Origin: CAVVTR01 sp963751245
GTDB taxonomy: Bacteria; Acidobacteriota; Thermoanaerobaculia; Thermoanaerobaculales; Thermoanaerobaculaceae
Direction of reading: 5' to 3'
NCBI GenBank assembly: GCA_963751245.1
Contig: CAVVTR010000002.1
Span: 307,495 to 371,494, forward strand
DNA length: 64,000 bases
Shown in pieces: positions 35,365 through 44,596 of this stretch; position 1 is the first letter of the stretch; each line of letters begins with the position of its first letter. The notes beneath the pieces were generated by a model. The model was given only the letters and a program-made list of their open reading frames with translations, did no database searches and had not been told where the DNA came from. A program made the translations under genes and the position numbers.

Positions 35365-38167
35365 TCAGCGGCCGGGAGGCGGGGAGGCCGGCGGAGCGCC
35401 CGCGGCCTGGCCCGGAGCCTTCTGCGTGGCCGGTGCCATTTTCTTGAGGATCTCCTCGAGCCGGTTCAGCTCCTCGCCGTACTTGCCCCAGTCGGCGCTT
35501 CTTCAGATAGGTCTTGGCCTTGTCTGTAGTGCTGCGAGCGCCTTCTCGGGCCATGACCGGGAGGGTCCCGGTGACCGGCCGGCCGGCGACCGCCTGCTGC
35601 TGCTGGGCCGGGGTCGCCCCCGGCTGGGCGAAGACGGCGTTGAGGGCGTCATCGAGGTCCCTGCCCATGGCCAGCTCGCCGTTGTGCACGGCGATCACCC
35701 TTTTGAGCTGCGGCATCTGCCCCTGTTCGGACTGCAGGTAGATCGGCTCGACGTAGATGAAGGAGTGCTCGATGGGGATGATCAGCAGATTGCCGCGGAT
35801 CACGCTCGATCCCTGCTGCCCCCAGAGGGTGAGCTCCGAGGAGATGTCCGGCTGCTGGTTGATCCGGGCCTCGATCTGCATCGGACCGTAGATCAGCTTC
35901 TCCTTGGAGAGGGTGTAGAAGAGCAGCTGGCCGTAGTTGTCGCCGTCGCAGCGGGCGCACATCCAGGCCACCATGTTGTCCTTCTTGGACGGGGTGAGGG
36001 GAAGCATGAGGATGAACTCCTCGTGCTGGGAGTGGGGCAGGCGCATGATGATGTAGTAGGGCAGGACCGACTGCTGCTCGCCCTTGTAGATCTCCTGGGG
36101 GATGCTCCAGAGGTCCTCGCGGTTGTAGAAGACCTGGGGGTCGGTCATGTGGTAGGTGGCGTACATCCGGGCCTGGACCAGTGAACAGGTCCATCGGATA
36201 GCGCACGTGCTTTCTCAGAAAGGCGGGCATCTCCTTGATCGGCTTGAAGAGGCTCGGGAAGATCTTGCGGTAGGTGCGGATCAGCGGATCTTTCGGGTCG
36301 ATGACGTAATAGGAGACATTGCCGCTGTAGGCGTCGATGACCACCTTCACCGAGTTGCGGATGTAGTTGAAGCCCCGCTGGTAGATGTACTCGTACGAGC
36401 GGCTCCGAGTAGGGAAACATGTTGGAGGTCGTGTACGCATCCTGGATCCAGTAGAGGTGGCCGTCGGCGCCGACCACGACGTAGGGGTCCGAGTCGTAGG
36501 CGAGAAACGGGGCGATGGCGTTCACCCGGTCGCTGATCATCGCGGTGGAGCATCAGCCGGCTCTGGTCGGTGACGTAGCTCGAGAAAAGCATGTTGACGT
36601 CCGAGAGGTCGATGGCGTAGGCCAGGCGCCGGAAGAAGCTGGAGAGCTGCACCCCGCCCGTCGCCCTCGTAGGAGGTGTAGGCGTTCTGGTTCCCCTTGG
36701 GGTAGTCGAACTCCTTGGTGCGGCTGTGGACGATCGCGAAGCTGTCGGTCTCCTTGCCGTAGTAGATCTCCGGCCGGGTGATCTTGAGCTTGGGGCTCGT
36801 GCGCGGCGGGATGTCCTGCATGATGAACTCGGGCATGCCGTCCGGGGTGAAGTTGTTCACCGGGCTCATGACCACCCCGTAGCCGTGGGTGTAGAGGAGG
36901 TGCATGTTGACCCAGGTCCGGGCGCGGGCGGGGAGCTGCGAAGGCGGCAGCTCGCGGGCGGCGACGGCGACCTCGGAGTACTTGTCGTCGAAGTGGTAGC
37001 GGTCGACGTCGACGCTGTTGAAGTCGTAGTAGAGGCGGATCTCCTGCAGCTGCTTGTAGGTCTGCACCAGGGGGCGGTGGTCCCACAGGCGGATGTTGTG
37101 GATGGTCGCCTGCGTTTTTCTTGACGTCGGCGTAGCTCATCGTGTCCCGGACGGGAAACGGCATCCTCCTTGGCCTTGTCCAGCCCGAAGCCGAGGCGGG
37201 TGAAGCGGATGTTGTTGCGCGATGTAGGGCGTCTCCTTGGCCAGCTCGTTGGGCTTGACGACGTACTGCTCGACGAGGGCGGGGTAGAGGGCGCCGAAGG
37301 CCACGAGCACGACGCACGTAGAGGCCGACGAGGCCGAGGGCTACCCTCCACCTGCGGAGCCACGGGCATCAGGAACAGCACGAGGGCGATGACGAGGGCG
37401 AGGGCCAGCAGCGTCCAGGTGGCCGGGATGCTGCGCGTGGACGTCCGCGTAGCTCGCCCCGTAGGCCACGCCGCTGCTGGAGTACAGCAGCTTGTAGAGC
37501 TTGAGGCGGCTGGAGGCGGCCAGGCCCAGGAAGAGAGAACCCCGCCAGTACCGCCGCGTGCGACTTGACCCTCTGCGAGATCACGAAGCGGTCGCCGAAC
37601 GTCTCGACGGCCCCGTCCAGGTAGTAGGAGAAGCCGACGATGACGAAGGTGACGAAGAGCGGAAGAAGAACCACTGCAGCACGAGGCTGTAGAACGGCAG
37701 GCCGAACACGTAGAAGCCGGCGTCCCTGCCGAAGATCGGGTCCGCGACGCCGAAGCGGGACCCGTGGAGGAAGCTTCAGGACCGTCATCCACGAATCGGA
37801 CGCGCCCAGGGCCATGAACCCCGACAGCACCAGGATCGCCGCCACCCACGCCCAGGAGGCGTGCGTTCCGTGGAACAGCTGCTCGAGCGCGGTGGGCGGC
37901 CGTTCGCCTTCGACCGTCCGGGGCGCGCCGGTGAGCAGCCCGGGCCGTCTGGCGAAGCGGACGTTCAGCCCGGCGAAGACGGCGACCAGGGCGAACGTCA
38001 CGCAGAAGACCCGCCGCCCGGGCCTCCAGCTCGGTGAGGAAGACCTGACCGAACCCGAGGTTTGCGAACCAGAGCCAGTCTCCGTAGTAGCCGGCGAAGA
38101 GCACCAGGACCACGACCAAGGCGACCCCGGCCCCGATGACACCGAGAAGCCTCTTTCTCACGTCCAT
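35365..38167 (-). CDS. UPF0182 family membrane protein, many frameshifts
   Basis: The fragments tile a complete ~920-residue UPF0182 protein. It starts at ATG 38167 ([19 protein letters not shown], first membrane helix, then [12 protein letters not shown]). Further helices follow in separate frames ([44 protein letters not shown]), then the large extracytoplasmic part ([79 protein letters not shown]). It ends [11 protein letters not shown] before TGA at 35367. Roughly ten frame changes occur. In the last one an extra C breaks [15 protein letters not shown]. Family function is unknown. The completeness again argues for sequence error. Confidence 0.75.
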
Positions 38168-38594
38168 TCTCACGCCTCCAGGAGCGTGCGGCCCCGGCCG
38201 GCGGCGTCCAACGGGGCTTTCGCCGTCGCCTTGTCCGGACGGTTGGCGGATGCCTGGCCACCGGCGGCACGAGGGGTCGCCGCGGGCGTCGAGACGATGC
38301 CGCTGCCGGAAGAAAGGACCGACTCGCGCCGTGCCCGTTGTAGGAGCCCGGCCGCCGCATGTCAAACGGGCGACGCGCCGGGCGCTCCCGAAGCCGACCG
38401 GCAGGCGGGCATCTTCCCGTGGAGCCGAAGCGGATCCTGCGCCCGGCCTGGACCCGGTCGGGGCCGGTCGCGGGGATCCCCCGGGGCGGGGCGCGGGGCC
38501 GGATGGGTCGCCTGTGACGGTGCTGGCAGGGTTTTCCGATTATTCGCTATATTGAACATCATGCGTTGAGGACTTAAGGTTCTTAATTCAGGAC
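38168..38594. other. Intergenic interval with AT-rich end
   Basis: No gene recognised. GC-rich to about 38520, then AT-rich with two AGGACTT direct repeats (38569 and 38590), the second running into the -35 box of the DUF2089 operon promoter; these could be an operator. The minus-strand promoter of the UPF0182 gene should also lie here. Confidence 0.5.
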
Positions 38595-38623
38595 TTGACT
38601 ATATTGATCTGCACCGGTAGTAT
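38595..38623 (+). promoter_or_regulatory. Sigma-70-like promoter of the DUF2089 operon
   Basis: TTGACT at 38595, a 17-bp spacer, and TAGTAT at 38618, followed by AAGGGAGGG and the ATG at 38651. Confidence 0.6.
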
Positions 38624-38650
38624 TGGTACGTGGGAAGGGAGGGCGGCGCG

Positions 38651-39022
38651 ATGAGCAACGAGTGGCACGAGCTGACGGACCTGACGGGGGACCGGGCGTT
38701 CGTCGTGACCGGTGTCCTGCTGGAGAACGGCGTGACCGTCGAGGGCGCGTTCGAGCTGCCGCCGCTGGCGCGCCTGCGGTACGAGGACCAGGTGTTCGTG
38801 AGCGCGTTCGTGCGCAGCCACGGCTCCATCAAGGAGATGGAGAAGGCGTTCGGCGTCAGCTACCCGACGGTGAAGAACCGCCTGAACCGCATCGCCGGCC
38901 AGCTGCGGCTGGTCGAGGTGGCGGTCTCGCCGCCCGCTCCGGCGGGGCGGGAGGACGTGGTCGGTATGCTCGAGCGCGGGGAGATCTCCGCCGAAGAGGC
39001 CGTGGAGAGGCTGAGGCGCTGA
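38651..39022 (+). CDS. DUF2089 family protein, putative regulator
   Basis: A 123-residue protein. The N-terminal part is beta-rich (VVTGVLLENGVTVEGAFELP); the central DUF2089-type helix-turn-helix reads LRYEDQVFVSAFVRSHGSIK then EMEKAFGVSYPTVKNRLNRI; the tail is a short helical module (VVGMLERGEISAEEAVERLRR) of the kind that also starts the third protein of this operon. It probably binds DNA and controls its own operon. The stop overlaps the next start (TGATG). Confidence 0.85.
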   Translation: MSNEWHELTDLTGDRAFVVTGVLLENGVTVEGAFELPPLARLRYEDQVFVSAFVRSHGSIKEMEKAFGVSYPTVKNRLNRIAGQLRLVEVAVSPPAPAGREDVVGMLERGEISAEEAVERLRR

Positions 39023-39297
39023 TGGTTCCGCCCATGCTGCTGCACCTGCGCTTCGGCGCGCCCAGCCGGCCCGGGGTGTGGCTGCCGCTCTTCCTGCTGT
39101 GGCTGATCGTGCTGCCCGTGGCCGTGCTGGTGCTGCTGATCGCGATGGCGGCCGACGCCGTGCTGTTCCTCGTCGGGGCGTCCTACCACCGCACCACGCT
39201 GGTGCTGCTCCGCTGCCTCGGCGTCCTCGCGGCCTCCCGAGGCACGTCGGTGCGCGTCAGTGCCGGCGGCAGGGCCGTCGACATCGAGCTCGTGTGA
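39022..39297 (+). CDS. Small two-helix membrane protein
   Basis: A 91-residue protein with a strong hydrophobic segment (VWLPLFLLWLIVLPVAVLV then LLIAMAADAVLFLVGA, residues ~17-53) followed by a short basic stretch and a polar C-terminus (SVRVSAGGRAVDIELV). Its start overlaps the DUF2089 stop by one base, so it is translationally coupled. Sandwiched between the regulator and a YvlB-like protein, it may relay an envelope signal; that is inference. Confidence 0.8.
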   Translation: MVPPMLLHLRFGAPSRPGVWLPLFLLWLIVLPVAVLVLLIAMAADAVLFLVGASYHRTTLVLLRCLGVLAASRGTSVRVSAGGRAVDIELV

Positions 39298-39313
39298 GAG
39301 AGAGGTGACGAAG

Positions 39314-39760
39314 ATGAACGAGGACCGTACACGCATCCTGACCATGGTTGCCGAGGGCAGGATCACCCCCGGCGAGGCCGAGCGCCTTCTCGACGCGCTG
39401 GAGTCGCGCAGGCCCGGGGACCCGGCGGGCGGAGGTGCAGCCCCGGCGGTCAAGGGCGATCCGGCGCCGCTCCTGAAGGCGCTGCCCAGGTACCTGCGCG
39501 TCAACGTGGACGGCACGAAGGGCGAGAAGGTGGACGTGAAGGTGCCCCTCGCGCTCGTGCGCTCGGGCCTCAAGCTGACCTCGCTGATCCCGCCGCAGGC
39601 GATGGACAAGATCAACGAGCAGATGGCCGAGAAGGGGCTCTCCATCGACTTCTCCAACCTCAGGCCCGGCGACATCGACGAGCTCATGGAGGCGCTGCGC
39701 GAGATGGAGATCAACGTGAACGGCAAGAACGGCGAGAAGGTGCGCGTCTACTGCGAGTAG
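39314..39760 (+). CDS. YvlB/LiaX-type N-terminal domain protein
   Basis: A 148-residue protein. It opens with RTRILTMVAEGRITPGEAERLLDAL, the short helical domain (SHOCT-like) found at the N-terminus of YvlB/LiaX-type proteins. The rest is LRVNVDGTKGEKVDVKVPLALVR, a helical centre, and EINVNGKNGEKVRVYCE, so two similar beta segments (VNVDGTKGEKV and VNGKNGEKV) bracket the helices. Third gene of the DUF2089 operon. Family members are tied to cell-envelope stress in Gram-positives; a similar role here is a guess. Confidence 0.8.
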   Translation: MNEDRTRILTMVAEGRITPGEAERLLDALESRRPGDPAGGGAAPAVKGDPAPLLKALPRYLRVNVDGTKGEKVDVKVPLALVRSGLKLTSLIPPQAMDKINEQMAEKGLSIDFSNLRPGDIDELMEALREMEINVNGKNGEKVRVYCE

Positions 39761-39998
39761 CGGGAACGCTGCCGGGAGCGCGCTGAGGGGACTCGCGGCC
39801 GGTCGGCGCAGAGGGCCGGACGCCGTCGGGATCTGCGCAGCTCTTCGAGGAGGGCCGGGCCGCCGTGCCCGTGACCATGCCGGGCAGAGGGGGAGCGCCG
39901 TTCAGGCGGCAGGACGAGGCGCGGTGGTCGTCATCGAGCCCGGTGGCCATGCTCTTTGGGCGCTGGTACCTTGGTGGCCGGCAGCTGGGAGGGCGACG

Positions 39999-40655
39999 AT
40001 GGAGACGTTTCCGCCGCAGGTTCGGCACGAGCTGGAAGGGTGGCGGCTGTTCTGGGCGGACCTCGAGGTGCAGCCGTGCCCGGACGAGCGCCTGGCGGCG
40101 CTGCGGCGGGAGTCCGCCGGGCGGGTGCGGCGCTCCATGGAGCTGGAGACGCTGAGCCAGCACCCGACGGTGGCGGCGCTGCGGCGGCTGTTCCGGCAGG
40201 CCGGCTGCGACCCGACCCGCTACCGTCCGTCCTCGGAGGCGCTGCTGCGGCGCCTGCTCAAGGGCGAGGAGATGCCGGCCATCCACCCCCTCGTCGACCT
40301 CAACAACTGCCTGTCGGCGGAGCTCGCAGTGCCGGTGTGCGTCATGGACGTCCCGAACCTCGCGCCGCCGTTCGTCTTCCGCGCCGGGCGTCCCGGGGAG
40401 TCCTACGCCTCCCTGCGGGGACCGTTCAACCTGGAGGGCAAGCCGTTGCTCGTCGACGCCGAGGGGCCGTGCGACGCGCCCATCACCGGCGGCGAGCGTG
40501 TCAAGGTGCGGGCGGCCACGACGCGGGCCTGGCTCGTCGCCTACATGCCGGCGGAGGTCCTCACGGAGGAGTGCGGACGCGGCGCGCTGGAATCGCTCCT
40601 CGACGCGGCCCCGGTGGCCCGGCTGCACGCCGCGGGGACCACCCCGGCCGGGTGA
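39999..40655 (+). CDS. B3/B4 tRNA-binding-domain protein (PheT-like fragment family)
   Basis: A 218-residue standalone B3/B4 domain, the editing-type module of the phenylalanyl-tRNA synthetase beta chain. ALRRLFRQAGCDPTRYRPSSEALLRRLLKG and IHPLVDLNNCLSAELAVPV are characteristic of these free-standing proteins; the end has GGERVKVRAATTRAWLVAYM. It could hydrolyse mischarged aminoacyl-tRNA, as suggested for the family, though this is not proven. GGAGG is six bases before the ATG. Confidence 0.85.
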   Translation: METFPPQVRHELEGWRLFWADLEVQPCPDERLAALRRESAGRVRRSMELETLSQHPTVAALRRLFRQAGCDPTRYRPSSEALLRRLLKGEEMPAIHPLVDLNNCLSAELAVPVCVMDVPNLAPPFVFRAGRPGESYASLRGPFNLEGKPLLVDAEGPCDAPITGGERVKVRAATTRAWLVAYMPAEVLTEECGRGALESLLDAAPVARLHAAGTTPAG

Positions 40656-40771
40656 GCGGGTCCGGGCGGCGGCCGTGCCGGCCGGCGCGATCGTGTACCA
40701 TCCAGCCAGAAAGCTCTGCAGCACAGCGTCGTGACGATCGCCGGGCCCGGCACCGGCAAGGGAGCCTTCCC

Positions 40772-41248
40772 ATGCTCGAGCTGATCCTTCCTGCGAGGAT
40801 CGACAACGCCTATCGCGGATCGAGGGCCGCCCTGTGGATCTTCGGCGCCGTCGTGGCCTTCAAGGGGCTGATCGGCCTCAACTCGATCCTCCTCGGCGAG
40901 AAGGTCGCGACCAACGCCGACGGCATCCCGCTCGATACGTTCGGGCCGGAGGGGGCGCAGGCCGTGGTCTCCCTGTTCGCGATCTGGGGCCTCGCCCAGG
41001 TGTTCCTCTGCCTCCTGTGCGTGCTCGCGCTGGTCCGCTACCGCACCGCCGTCCCCCTGATGTACGCCGTGCTCCTTCTCGAGCACGTCCTCCGCCGCGG
41101 GATCCTCCTGGCCATGCCCATCGCCAGGACCGCCGGCTCTCCCGGCCTGTTCATCAACATCGGGCTCTTCCTCGTCATGGCCGTGGGCCTGGCGCTGTCG
41201 CTCTCCCGCCGCGCCAACCTGCCCCGGGGAGCCGAGGCGTCGCGGTAG
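40772..41248 (+). CDS. Four-helix membrane protein, unknown function
   Basis: A 158-residue protein with four predicted membrane helices (ALWIFGAVVAFKGLIGL, VVSLFAIWGLAQVFLCLLCV, AVPLMYAVLLLEHVL and LFINIGLFLVMAVGLALSL) and a basic C-terminus. No family was recognised with certainty. It is spaced 116 bp from the previous gene, so probably has its own promoter. Confidence 0.75.
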   Translation: MLELILPARIDNAYRGSRAALWIFGAVVAFKGLIGLNSILLGEKVATNADGIPLDTFGPEGAQAVVSLFAIWGLAQVFLCLLCVLALVRYRTAVPLMYAVLLLEHVLRRGILLAMPIARTAGSPGLFINIGLFLVMAVGLALSLSRRANLPRGAEASR

Positions 41249-41492
41249 GCGCCGTCCGCGACGGCGCGGACGGAGTCGAACGGCCACGTGCCGGTCGCGC
41301 GACTGCCGGGCGTCCGGCGCAACGTGCCGACGGGCTGCGCCTGTCCGCGGTCCCGTTGGGTGCGTTCCCGCTTCGTCCGGTCACGGCTGCCTGACGATGT
41401 CCACGGAGATCTCCAGCGCCGGCGAGGCTCTCGGCCACTCACTGAGACGCGAGCGTCGTCGCTGAGGAGCTTCCGGCCGGTGCTGGATGGCG

Positions 41493-43937
41493 CTACTCGC
41501 CTCTCAGCACGGCCATGGGGTCCGTCCGCGTCGCGCGGTGCGCGGGAATCCAGGCTGCGGCCAGGGTCGCCGCCGTCACGATCATCGTCCCCGCCGCCAG
41601 CGCGACAGGATCGGCGGGCGTGACGCGGTACAGCAGTCCCGCGAGCAGGCGGCCCAGCACCAGGGTCCCCGCCAGCCCCGCCAGGAGACCGGCTCCGAGC
41701 AGGCGCGCCGCTTCCCTGAAGACCAGGCCGTGGACCCGGACGGAGGTCGCGCCGAGCGCCATTCGGACGCCGATCTCGCGCGACCGCTGGGCGACCGAGA
41801 AGCTCATCACGCCGTACAGCCCGACGGCGGCCAGCGTCAGCGCCAGCCCGGCGAAGACGCACAGCATCAGCATCGTGAACCGTCTGCGGGCGAGGGACTC
41901 GTGCAGGATCTGCTCCATCGTCCGGATCCGCTCCACCGGCTGCGAGGGGCTCACCTCCATGACGGCCCGCCGCAACGGACCGGCCAGGCTCGCGGGAGGG
42001 ACGGTCGTCTTCAGGACCAGCGTCATGAACGGCAACGGCGCCTGCGCCATCGGCCGGTAGGTCTCGATCCTGGGCTCCGCGTCGAGGCCGCCGAGCTTCA
42101 CGTTCCCCACGACGCCGACGATGGTCGACCACGCGAAGCCCTCGCCTCCGGGGCCGCCCCAGGAGATGCGCTGGCCGAGCGCGTCCTCGTGCGGGAAGAA
42201 GCGGTCGGCGAAGGCCTTGCTGACCACCACGACCGGCGCGTCGTGGGGGCCGTCGGCGGCGGTGAACGCCCGGCCGCGAAGCACGGGGATGCCCATGGTC
42301 GCGAAGTACCCGTCGCTGGCGAGCTGGTAGCCGGCGGTGGGCTCGCTGCCCTCGTCGACGGCGCGTCCCGCGATGGTGAACTTGAGGTCGCCGGTGATTC
42401 CCGGGTCGATGGGCAGGCTCAGGATGGCGGCCGCCGACGCGACGCCGGGGAGCCGGCGCGCTCTCTCGAGGATCTCCGACTGGCGGACACGGAGGGTGTC
42501 GGCGTCAGGGGTGCTGCTGCCGGGGATGTTGACCCGGGCCGTCAGCGTCCCGCGCTCGGAGAATCCGGGCTCCTGCGCGTTGAGCACCCACAGGGTCCGG
42601 GCGAGCAGACCGGCGCCCACCAGCAGCAGCAGGCAGACGCCGATCTCCGCCACGACCAGGGCGCCGCGGATGCGGGCGTGGAAGCCGCCGGCGATGCCGC
42701 GGCCGCCGGCGCTGCGGAGCGTCGTGGCGGGGTCGCTCCCGGCCAGCCACGCCGCAGGGGCGAGGCCGAACAGAAGCCCCGAGAGCACCGAGGTGGCCAG
42801 GGCGAATCCGAGCACCGGCAGGTCCACCTCGATGCTTCCGGCACGCGGCAGGTCGGGCGCCGCCAGGGCAACGAGGGCTCTGGTCGCCGCGAACGCCACG
42901 AGGACGCCGCCGGTGCCGCCGAGCAGCCCGAGAACGGCGCTCTCCGTCAGGAACTGCCGCGCGACCCGCGCCCGGCCGGCTCCCAGCGCGATGCGGACGG
43001 CAACCTCGTGGGCCCGCCGGCTGGCTTGAACGAGCAGCAGGTTGGCCACGTTGGCGCACGCGAGGAGGAGCAGCAGACCGACCGCACCGAAGAGCGCCAG
43101 CAGAGCCGGCCGCGCGGAACCGACGATGGTCTCCTGGAGCGGCACGACGGTGAGCCCCTCGCCACGGTTCGTGTCCGGGTAGCTGTGTTCGAGCCGCGCG
43201 GCGATCGAGTGGACCTCCTGCTCCGCCTGCGCGAGCGACACACCGTCCGCGAGGCGGGCCACGACCTGGAAGTACTGAGCTTCCCTGTTCTGATCCGGGT
43301 CGTCGCCGACCGGAACGGGGGGGTCGGGGCATCGGTACCGCGCGGCGGTCCAGACCTGGGTGCCGCCTGGATACTCGAACCCGGGGGGCATCACGCCGAC
43401 CACCGTGTACGCCTCCCCGTTGAGCTCCACGGACCGGCCGACGGCCTCGCGGTCGGCGCCGAAGCGCGAGGTCCAGAAGGCGTGGCCGAGGACCGCGACG
43501 CGCTCCCCGCCGGGGCGGTCGCTGGCGGGCGCCAGCGTCCTGCCCAGTTCGGGGGGAACGCCGAGGACCTGGAAGAACGCCGGCGTCACCGTGGCGCCGC
43601 GCAGCTTGACCGGGAGCCCCCCCTCGCGGACCGAGAGCTGGGACCTCGTGTAGCCCGCGATGGCAGCGAAGCTGGCGGCCTGGGCCGAGACGTCGATGAA
43701 GTTGGCGCCGGACCAGTTGTCACGGTCGTCCCCCGATGCCTCGGTCACGAAGAGCCTGACCACACGGTCCGCCCGGGGATAGGGCAGGGGGCGGATCACG
43801 ACCCCGTAGAGAATCGAGAACATCGAGGTGCTGGCGCCCACCCCGAGGCTCATGGTGAGGATCGCGAGGGCGCTCATGCCGGGGCGCCGGAGAAGGGACC
43901 GGAAAGCCAGCCGAAGATCCTGCGCCCAGCCACCCAT
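41493..43937 (-). CDS. ADOP family duplicated permease
   Basis: An 814-residue orphan permease with two MacB/FtsX halves: AQDLRLAFRSLLRRPGMSAL and helix one, periplasmic domain (VVGVMPPGFEYPGGTQVW), FtsX block one (LLALFGAVGLLLLLACANVANLLL), second-half helix (ALVVAEIGVCLLLLVGAGLLA), a further periplasmic domain, and FtsX block two ending ATRTDPMAVLRGE. ATG at 43937 has GGAGG five bases upstream. No ATPase is adjacent. It diverges from the PadR/ADOP pair, sharing a 297-bp control region, so PadR may regulate both directions. Confidence 0.9.
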   Translation of the reverse strand: MGGWAQDLRLAFRSLLRRPGMSALAILTMSLGVGASTSMFSILYGVVIRPLPYPRADRVVRLFVTEASGDDRDNWSGANFIDVSAQAASFAAIAGYTRSQLSVREGGLPVKLRGATVTPAFFQVLGVPPELGRTLAPASDRPGGERVAVLGHAFWTSRFGADREAVGRSVELNGEAYTVVGVMPPGFEYPGGTQVWTAARYRCPDPPVPVGDDPDQNREAQYFQVVARLADGVSLAQAEQEVHSIAARLEHSYPDTNRGEGLTVVPLQETIVGSARPALLALFGAVGLLLLLACANVANLLLVQASRRAHEVAVRIALGAGRARVARQFLTESAVLGLLGGTGGVLVAFAATRALVALAAPDLPRAGSIEVDLPVLGFALATSVLSGLLFGLAPAAWLAGSDPATTLRSAGGRGIAGGFHARIRGALVVAEIGVCLLLLVGAGLLARTLWVLNAQEPGFSERGTLTARVNIPGSSTPDADTLRVRQSEILERARRLPGVASAAAILSLPIDPGITGDLKFTIAGRAVDEGSEPTAGYQLASDGYFATMGIPVLRGRAFTAADGPHDAPVVVVSKAFADRFFPHEDALGQRISWGGPGGEGFAWSTIVGVVGNVKLGGLDAEPRIETYRPMAQAPLPFMTLVLKTTVPPASLAGPLRRAVMEVSPSQPVERIRTMEQILHESLARRRFTMLMLCVFAGLALTLAAVGLYGVMSFSVAQRSREIGVRMALGATSVRVHGLVFREAARLLGAGLLAGLAGTLVLGRLLAGLLYRVTPADPVALAAGTMIVTAATLAAAWIPAHRATRTDPMAVLRGE

Positions 43938-44234
43938 GTCATCCTCCCCTCCGAGCTCGGCCTTCAGACTATCGTGCCACGGGGAGCAAACCAGCAGGAT
44001 CCATGCCAGACGGCCGCGGCGGCGAGAGTGCCGCGGCAACGCGATGCAGGCGGCTCCTGTCGCGAGAGCCGCCCGCCATGGCGTCCGGAACCGGGACGGG
44101 GATGCTCGTTTCCGGACGGTGCCCGCCGCGCGGCCGCGCGCGGCCGCCGTGCTGCAGCCAGGGGGCCGGTCCCCCCCTCGCGCCGGAGAACCCTGAGCCG
44201 TCTCTGCTCGTATAGGAATCCGATAGGAGAGCTC

Positions 44235-44585
44235 ATGGCGAAGGAACCAGCCGGGGACCCGGCCAAGACCGATCTGCCGCGCGGCACGTTGCAGATGCTG
44301 ATCCTCAAGACCCTGGCCCTGGGGCCCATGCACGGGCTGGGGATCTCCCGGCGCCTGGAGCAGATCACCGAAGGCGTCTTCCAGGTCCAGGCGGGGTCGC
44401 TCTTCCCGGCCCTCCACCGGATGGAGCAGGAGGGCTGGATCGAGGGGGCCTGGGGCGAGTCGGAGAACAACCGGCGCGCCAGGTTCTACCGGCTGACCGC
44501 GGCGGGCCGGCACCAGCTCGGCGAGGAGAGGCGGAGCTGGGCCGCCGTCGTGGTCGCCATCAACAAGGCGCTCGAGGCGACCTGA
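44235..44585 (+). CDS. PadR family transcriptional regulator
   Basis: A 116-residue winged-helix repressor of the short PadR type: LPRGTLQMLILKTLALGPMH, then GLGISRRLEQ, VFQVQAGSLFPALHRMEQEGW and SENNRRARFYRLTAAGRHQL, with a short C-terminal helix for dimerisation. ATG follows AGGAGA. It is 11 bp upstream of an ADOP permease, the usual acidobacterial arrangement, and probably represses that operon and perhaps the divergent permease. TATAGGAATCCGATA just before the gene could be part of an operator. Confidence 0.93.
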   Translation: MAKEPAGDPAKTDLPRGTLQMLILKTLALGPMHGLGISRRLEQITEGVFQVQAGSLFPALHRMEQEGWIEGAWGESENNRRARFYRLTAAGRHQLGEERRSWAAVVVAINKALEAT

Positions 44586-44596
44586 GGAGGATGACG

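Noticed and set aside
32348..38167. Calling the kinase and UPF0182 genes pseudogenes
   Set aside because: All domains and catalytic residues are present, and the indels cluster by location across unrelated genes, which fits sequence error better; they are listed as frameshifted CDS.
41487..44585. A 1032-codon plus-strand frame opposite the ADOP permease
   Set aside because: It is a GC-driven antisense shadow: low-complexity R/G/A/P-rich protein without motifs. Only its last 117 codons, the padR gene from ATG 44235, are real.
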